DNA from: Antrodiella citrinella
Lineage: Eukaryota; Basidiomycota; Agaricomycetes; Polyporales; Steccherinaceae
Direction of reading: 5' to 3'
Length of the DNA stretch: 64,000 nt
Assembly (NCBI GenBank): GCA_004802725.1
Contig: SGPM01000114.1
Coordinates: 1 to 64,000 of the forward strand
The notes under the pieces are model-generated. The model was not told where the DNA came from. It saw only the letters and a program-made list of their open reading frames with translations, and did no database searches. Numbering within the stretch: the stretch's first letter is position 1; the number at the start of each line of letters is the position of its first letter. The translations under genes were made by a program, and so were the position numbers. Positions 57,900 to 64,000 of this stretch are shown in pieces.

Positions 57900-59481
57900 C
57901 CTATTCCACCTTCACTTTGTCCAGGTTGTCCACATTGCCGCTATCCTTACCCTCGGGGTACCCAAAGAAGATACCAAGTAGTAGCAGAACATTCCCTCCG
58001 AGCAATATGGAGGAGGAAATATCCGTCGAAGGATACACATTCCAGGCGTACTCGATCCCGGCCAGTATCGCCAGTCTGAAATGAGATACACATCAGTAAT
58101 TGAGGACTCATGCAGGATCAACTGACTCACTTTACGACTACAGGGTACTTGGTCCTCCAGGCCAAGAAGGGCAGTTGTTGAGCGTACCAAGAGTAGAACT
58201 GGTAGTGGAGGGACCGTGCAAAGATGATACCAATCAGGTTGGAGGTCATCAGTACGGTAGCGACGTCTATGACTTGTGATCAGTATTGTGCACCGCAAGA
58301 GACTTAGAGGCAACTCACAATCAGGAGAGACAATCGACAGTGCGGGTGAATATTTGCGCTGCTTACGGTTTTGGAAGCCTCTCTTCAATAGAGTGAACGC
58401 CCCTCCATCACTGCGGCACCACTTGAAAAGCCCAAATACGATCAGGGAACCAACATGTCCCGCCAGTAACAGTCTTGCAAACGGGGCACTCAAGAAGGTG
58501 TCTTCGTCGACAAACCTCCAATTGACGGTCCATTTGTAGAGGAACGCGTGACCGAAGTTAAACGCGCCATTCAAATACTCCCATTCGGCGTGTCTGAGGA
58601 AAGGAAGTCCGAATATAACCTGTGTACCGATGATGAGAGACAGGTGTCCCGCAACGCCACGGATGTTGTAACGCCTGAAGATGACGAGCAAGACGCCTGG
58701 GAGGTACAGGAGAGCAGACATTTTCACCGAGATGGCTGCGCTGTAACAGTCATGAGTACCATATGTACACCATGCCCTGTGTCGTGACGCACCTATACAA
58801 CAGAGTCCCAACCATGTCCTGTCCGAATCCGTACCCCACATCCCTGCCATAACCATACGCCAGTATCGCACCCTGAGCGAGGAATACAGTCCAACAGTCG
58901 TTGAAGAGACGCAACGCAAATATAGAATGAAGACGTTTGCTCAGAGGAAGTAAGATGACTGCCCAGTTCGGTATCCCTCCAGCGCGGCCATAAATCGCGC
59001 ATGTCATTGCTAGAGTCGCAACGTAGAGTGCACCGTAGATTTGTTGGGCGCGGGCCACGTTCGTCCCAGAGTCGGTAACGGAGTACAATAGATGGTGGAT
59101 ATGGACATGACCAGCAGGGTATCTGTGAGTCGATGAGCGGGTTCGTATTGGCCAGACGACAGGGTAGGAACGTACACCAATGGACCCGTCGGACCAGATA
59201 TCAGGGAATAGGAACGCTCCCCCTTCAGGTACAACTCCAGCTGATAGATGTATGTCTCCCAGTCGATTTCGGTATCTGAAATACAGTCAGGATCTCGTTC
59301 AGTGAATTGAGGGGGCCCACATACATGCAATGAAGCGAATTATGAGCTGTGTCAGGACTACATCACCGAGGATGACGAGAACAGCTAAGGTATTGAAGTA
59401 ACGGGAATCCGTTAACAGAGCTTTCAAGTATTTTACGACATCGTCGTAGGAACGTATGCCAAGTAGACGAGGGTCAGACAT
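57900..59481 (-). CDS. ALG3: Dol-P-Man:Man5GlcNAc2-PP-Dol alpha-1,3-mannosyltransferase
   Basis: Alg3 (GT58) adds the first lumenal mannose to the lipid-linked oligosaccharide in the ER. The start ATG at 59481 gives [20 protein letters not shown]. The conserved lumenal acidic motif is [20 protein letters not shown], followed by [20 protein letters not shown]. Many hydrophobic segments follow: [68 protein letters not shown]. Conserved blocks include [20 protein letters not shown] and [20 protein letters not shown]. It ends with a lysine-rich tail DNLDKVKVE and TAG at 57902-57900, consistent with an ER-retention-like cytoplasmic tail. About 430 residues, usual for the family, and five or six introns. 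Confidence 0.94.
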
Positions 59482-59753
59482 GGCCAGCAGAAAGAATGAA
59501 CATAGGGGTGTATAGTAGCATATTCAAGCAGAGAGACAGTTCGTTTGCGTCGGTTACGTTACCCCGCGTCTCCGTCTCGATCACTTTCGAACCTACTTCA
59601 CCATTTACGGATGACGACGAACACACGCTGCAAACCTCTCGTTCCATAAAATGTTTCATGTATCACTGAATACATACCCTGTGCATGTGCACATACATTG
59701 TCATGAATAGAACCCAAATAAAATAATGATAAATCGATAGTCCCAAACAACCA

Positions 59754-61645
59754 TTAACTTGAAGCATTCTGCGCATCGGTCTGGCCCTCCTGCAGACCAG
59801 CGATGAAGCCTGTAGCGTAGTCATCCTCGTTGGCAGATTGTACAGTTCCCGCACTCAGCGTAGCTAAGTTATCGTGGACGTATTGTCTGGTGAAGCCCAG
59901 CTTCGACATGTTGAACGAGGCGAAGTTCTTCGCGACCTGGACGCCGTCCTGGTGACCCCGTGTTTGAGCGGTCTGCGCGGCATCGCGTTTCTGGTCAGCA
60001 ACACGGGCGTGTCTTGAACGCTTCTCGAGTCTCTTCAAAGAGCGTGTTTGGGAAATAGATGATGGAGATGATGATCCGGGAGCATTCAAGTTGTTATGCT
60101 CGTCGTCAGATCTGCGTGAGGACTTGGCGGTTTGCGCGATGCTATCGGGGACCTTGCCGCCGCTGCCAGAGTAAGAGAAGAAAGTGCTCGGCAGGTTCTT
60201 CCCGACGGCGGACTTGAAGCACCAACCAGCATCGTTGGCACATCCGTCTTTGTCGTAAGCTGCGAGTATATCAGATCAAGCGTAAAGCTTCAAAGTAAGA
60301 ACGAGCTTACCCCAGAAACTCCATCCAGCAGCAGTGCTAGTGTATGTGTTCATCTGAGCGTTGCAGAAGTCCTCGGCTGCTGACGCGGAAGCGCCTGCAG
60401 ACAGAGCACAAGACCACTCATCGACGACCAGGTTGCGATGCTGCTTGTTCGACGCGCTCTGGAGCTGGCTCTTGATACTGCCTTTGATATCGGCAGTATG
60501 CTGAGAGGCGGACTTGGCTTTATCTGAAGCCGTGTATACGAAGTAGGAGTGGTGGTCCTGAACGACGAAGTCTTGGCGGCCAGCAATATAGCTGCTGAAC
60601 TTGGTGAGATCGAAGCCGTCATGAACATAGAGTGGGAAGCTCCTGGCCGCGTCAGAAACGCCACGCATAGCGTTAATGGCCTTGTCGTCTGTAGTAGGAG
60701 CGCAACGTGAGTGTGTGTACAAAATTACAATGAAACCAGAAAACTACTGACAAAAGGGAATAAGACCGGCGACGTTCTTCGGCTCGTTCAGGATCTCGAT
60801 GCCGACAACATTGTTAACGTTGACGAGTTGTTTGGTCAAGTATGTGAGGACGTCTACGGTCTTGTCCTGATCGCCCGTGTTGGTGAAGAGATTGACCTTT
60901 CCATCGGAGATACCAGAGTGATCTTGACCGTTCTGACTGCCGACAGCACCGTGAAGATCGACGAGAACACCGATGTTGTACTTGTTGGCCTGATTAATAG
61001 TACGAACGATCCTTGGCCAGGAGTTTTGGTAGACAGCACCGGCTGCCTCGAACGGAGTGCCCTTGGTGTAGTCAGGTCCTAGACTCCAGTACCCAATGGG
61101 CAAGCGAACGGTGTTGATACCGATGCTCGCGAGGTACTTGAAATCATCCTCCGTAATAAACGTATCCCAGTGCTGCTCAAGGATAGCACGGGCACCTGAG
61201 ACACCACCCCAACCATTGGCAATATCGATCTCCGCTGCCTTCTTGCCCGACGCGCACTGGAAGAGAGACGCGGTCATCCATTTCTCATGAACGAACCTGT
61301 ATCCTTGATCAGAGAATGTAACGACGCCAGGGTGGAGAGGACGTACCAGGAGCCCAAATTAACCGCCTGCTGTTGTCTGTAGCGGTAGAAGTTGGCTTGA
61401 GTCGCGTCGTAAGCGGGGAAATCCTGGTCGGTGATCGCGGGCGCGTTGTACGTGGGAGGGCTACTGCAATCCGTGCGAGCAACCAGGATGGAGTTATCAC
61501 TGCGAGACTCCGGGGACCTCTGAAAGAGGGCAGCAGTCCTTGCAGAGATGACCTGATCTGTAGGAAAGGCGGTTATTGGTGTGATGAGGGTATGGGCGAC
61601 AGCCAAAGCATGGAAAAGAGCGGCAATTCTTCCGAGATTGAACAT
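59754..61645 (-). CDS. Secreted exo-beta-1,3-glucanase (GH5) with C-terminal extension
   Basis: GH5 exo-1,3-glucanases release glucose from beta-1,3-glucan in the fungal wall. The start ATG at 61645 gives MFNLGRIAALFHALAVAHTL, a signal peptide with cleavage likely near residue 27. The GH5 domain includes NLGSWFVHEKWMTASLFQCA, GINTVRLPIGYWSLGPDYTK, VLVDLHGAVGSQNGQDHSG, the acid/base glutamate in GIEILNEPK, and the nucleophile in LVVDEWSCALSAG. The WAYDKDG after GWSF is the conserved end. A C-terminal extension of about 140 residues follows: a Ser/Asp stretch, SLKRLEKRSRHARVADQKRD, and a helical end to ASS. This tail is not part of the catalytic fold. Signal peptide and glucan-binding aromatic residues fit a cell-wall role. 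The enzyme is about 555 residues. Confidence 0.92.
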
Positions 61646-62547
61646 GGTATCGTAAAATGAAAGTGAAGAACAGGAAGGAGTGCAAGGATTAAACGGGGCC
61701 ACAAGAGAAGGGAGAAACAACGAGCGAGGGGTCCTTAGGACAAGAAAGAGAATCAAGATGAAGGAGAGAAAGGCAGCGCACCACGGTTGACTTTATAGCA
61801 GTCGGAGGGCCACAGGGAACATGATCGCAAGTCCGGTCCACATCCGAGTCCGAATTGTTCCAACCACGAGATCCTGGGGACTTACTTACTGGGGACTCGC
61901 ATATCGATGCCAAAGATTGTCTCGAGGGAACAATGAGCAGCACATTGTCATTCACGTTTACCTTCACGAAATCCCCTTCCAGCTTTGATGCAGGTCTTGG
62001 AGCCGAGGTGGTAGTACCAGGAGAGCTGATCATCACCGGCGATATCTCGTCTGCACTGGATAGTACATTCTCTTGGCATTGGATGATTTCTTGAGTTAAC
62101 GTTCTACACGGCGGGGTGGTATTGCATATGGGGGGTGCACAACAAAGTGTACAAAGCGTTTCCTTTCCAGAGCGTTGAACCATGTTCATTGTGTGCGACC
62201 CACACGAGTTGTGGCTTTCCTCTTGGTATCTTCAACTAACAATTGGTCTTGACCGGAAGATCCATACTCATATGTCTTTGAGCAAAAGTCGAACTTGAAC
62301 AGGAGCGCCCTCTACCGTCGTCCATGTTCAACGTTTCAACTTGAATCAACACATTACATTAAGGCAGCATCACACGCCATCACAACTGACGCTTTCAGCA
62401 CTCACACTCTTTTCATCACTATCATCATCGTGTGTCTCAGTCTGCACGTTGGGACCGCCCCGACCATTGGACCTATTTACCGCGATATCGACGAACACAC
62501 GAACGGAGACACGGAGAGGTCGACGTCAGAGTCTCTCAACTCATGGC
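61646..62547. promoter_or_regulatory. Divergent intergenic region glucanase/PIG-H
   Basis: This 902-bp interval separates the glucanase start from the PIG-H start. The longest open frames are a shadow of the neighbouring frames and a plus-strand frame that runs into PIG-H (from 62341). I see no other gene, no tRNA and no repeat in it. Both promoters should lie here. Confidence 0.5.
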
Positions 62548-63302
62548 ATGCGCCGCACTCAACCGTTGGACGCGCATCCTGAATTCTCGGTCCTAGAACA
62601 CGCCAGCTCACGCGAGTTCCGTGTGGAGAACTGGCGACTTGCACGCGATGGGTCCAAGAAAGTCTTGAGATTCTATGGATGGTCTTGGTTGGATGCAGTA
62701 TTCCCAGTTCTGGTTGCAGTGTTATGGCCTAAGGTATGTCTTAGAGCTCAGGCCGGATCCGCAGGCTGACCTCGATGTTCTGGTATGCTTAGATTTGGTT
62801 GACTCGGCTCAGAGCACTGGCCATGTTTGTGGCGGTCGTTTTGTACGCTTATACCAAGTGCACGCAAGTGTTGTGGGGTACGGCCGTTGATCCATTCTGA
62901 GAATCCGTCATTAACAGCTGCCGTCTATGCCAGAGTCTGTGATTGCGATACCCACCCTCGGAATACAACTAGAGACGCACAGGGGTCTACCCTCCATGCC
63001 GTTATTCGTTTCTCGACACTTTGTGCCACTCGCCTTCCTACAGGACTTCATAATAAATGAAGGTCTACGTGGTTGGGACGTTCGCTATTATACAGCCGCT
63101 GTCAAGTCTACGCCAGGTGGCGGTACTACTCTACGGGTTGCCTACGAGGTATGTCCTTGAGAAATTCGTCATGCTTCACAGCATCCTGATTCTCATGGCG
63201 CCACAGAACATCTTACCTTACTTCCCAGTGCTTTTAGAAGTCTATCACGGTGTACACGAAGTCATGTTCGTCAACCACACAGGAGACCAAGTAATAGATT
63301 GA
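62548..63302 (+). CDS. GPI15: GPI-GlcNAc transferase subunit PIG-H
   Basis: PIG-H (yeast Gpi15) is a small subunit of the ER complex that starts GPI-anchor synthesis by adding GlcNAc to phosphatidylinositol. The chosen ATG at 62548 gives MRRTQPLDAHPEFSVLEHAS; the frame stays open upstream to 62341, so the start is the least certain part. A hydrophobic segment (SWLDAVFPVLVAVLWPK plus IWLTRLRALAMFVAVVLYAY) is followed by the PIG-H domain: SVIAIPTLGIQLETHRG, FVPLAFLQDFIINEGLRGWD and VRYYTAAVKSTPGGGTTLRV. The protein ends NHTGDQVID with TGA at 63300-63302. About 200 residues and three introns. Two membrane segments are as expected for the family. Confidence 0.88.
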
Positions 63303-63520
63303 ATATGCTCGTTCTGAAGTCGTTGTTGCATGGAAAACAGCGAAAGATAGAATTGCACAAGAACTACATGCACCAGGCAAGATTACGTGTGGCATATCTG
63401 CAAGTACTAGAGATATTGAAAAGCAATAAGGAGCATATGCAATACGAAAACGTCCGGGAGCGTAAAACCGACATATATGCATGCATATGGATAAATACTC
63501 ATGGATCGTCGTCATCATCA
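63303..63520. other. Convergent 3' intergenic region
   Basis: This 218-bp A/T-leaning interval between the PIG-H stop and the stop of the partial gene at the right edge holds the two 3' untranslated regions. I see no gene in it. Confidence 0.5.
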
Positions 63521-64000
63521 TCACCTCGCCGCGCTGTCTTCACTCTCGTACGCACTCAACAACTCGTCGTATCCCTCGTCGTCACCCTCGACAGCAGCGC
63601 TCTCGCGTTTATGCCTCGTCTGACCTCCGTCGGTAGAGACTTTCCTCGACCGCTCCCCGGATACCTTCCGCGCGCGTCCGTCTCCAGAGAGTTTACGAGG
63701 ACGGCGCTCGTCGCCGCTGCGCTCACCAGAGATCTTGCGTGAACGCCTCGAAGGGAAAGGTGCATCCGCACCCACGACAGAGTCAAACGTCGCTGCCCGC
63801 GGCGTCGAGACCTCCGCATCATCGTTAGACAACTCCGGAGCAGCCAAGTTGTTCGGACTAGGAACCTTGTTGTCCGCAACAGAGGGCACGGCGGGTATGG
63901 GTTGTGCTTTCGTCTCTTTGATCCTGATGGAGTTCAGCCTGGTTGGAAACCGCTTGGAGCGCACTCGGGACGACCGGATAGGCGTGATCACAGGGGCCAC
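63521..64000 (-). CDS. Basic Ser/Arg-rich protein, 3' part only
   Basis: The gene is cut by the window edge, so the start lies beyond 64000. The readable 159-residue C-terminus is low-complexity. It begins VITPIRSSRVRSKRFPTRLN and contains a repeated module: RKISGERSGDERRPRKLSGD, then RARKVSGERSRKVSTDG. The repeats RKISG, RKLSG, RKVSG and RKVST each match a basophilic kinase consensus (R-K-x-S/T). The very end is acidic (EGDDEGYDELLSAYESEDSA). The stop is at 63521-63523. No family is recognised. The repeat and charge pattern suggests a disordered, phosphorylated nuclear protein, but this is inference. Confidence 0.6.
   Translation of the reverse strand: MAPVITPIRSSRVRSKRFPTRLNSIRIKETKAQPIPAVPSVADNKVPSPNNLAAPELSNDDAEVSTPRAATFDSVVGADAPFPSRRSRKISGERSGDERRPRKLSGDGRARKVSGERSRKVSTDGGQTRHKRESAAVEGDDEGYDELLSAYESEDSAAR

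Overview
This 64 kb window comes from an intron-dense fungal nuclear genome, most likely a basidiomycete of the Agaricomycetes. The evidence is tightly packed protein genes on both strands, many introns of about 45-60 nt with GT...AG ends, roughly balanced base composition, and gene contents typical of that group. It is chromosomal housekeeping DNA, with no ribosomal RNA, plasmid, phage or CRISPR feature. I assembled gene models by reading frames and splice sites by eye, so outer limits are usually firmer than inner exon joints.

Left end (1-5 kb): a minus-strand gene for a nuclear-looking cysteine-cluster protein (189-1722) is followed by a 2 kb composition-skewed stretch without a convincing gene (about 1.9-4.0 kb), then by the cohesin acetyltransferase ECO1, whose 5' part lies in ambiguous bases. 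From 5.4 to 12.5 kb a complete NADH-dependent glutamate synthase (GLT1) fills the minus strand. Next come a weakly explained 1.9 kb stretch, the TOR-complex WD40 protein LST8 (14.5-16.0 kb) and an unresolved interval (16.2-17.5 kb).

Middle (18-38 kb): this part is rich in mitochondrial functions. It holds a DUF1776/SDR-like protein, an ALKBH7-type dioxygenase, a degenerate mitochondrial carrier, an unrecognised multi-exon gene region (23.3-24.8 kb), a CHORD-CS co-chaperone, mitochondrial initiation factor IF-2, a membrane-anchored M13 metallopeptidase, a phospholipid scramblase of the Aim25 type and the COX1 translation factor MSS51. Several of these are divergent pairs sharing short intergenic regions.

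Right half (38-64 kb): replication factor CDC45, HIS3 (histidine synthesis), a three-domain CUE-AlkB-GRF protein, an M24 peptidase with a membrane anchor, a PLC-like phosphodiesterase, the DEAD-box helicase RRP3, a prolyl-4-hydroxylase-like oxygenase, an intron-containing tRNA-Ser(GCU), the WD40 protein CMR1, the TRAPPII subunit TRS130/TRAPPC10, the ER mannosyltransferase ALG3, a GH5 exo-beta-1,3-glucanase, the GPI-anchor subunit PIG-H and the 3' part of a basic Ser/Arg-rich protein running off the edge.

Most of the window is ordinary conserved gene content. The items I find most worth a second look are the CUE-AlkB-GRF fusion, the Cys-cluster gene at the left end, the skewed block next to it with a TGCGTT repeat cluster, the unrecognised gene region at 23.3-24.8 kb, and the run of mitochondrial genes in divergent pairs.
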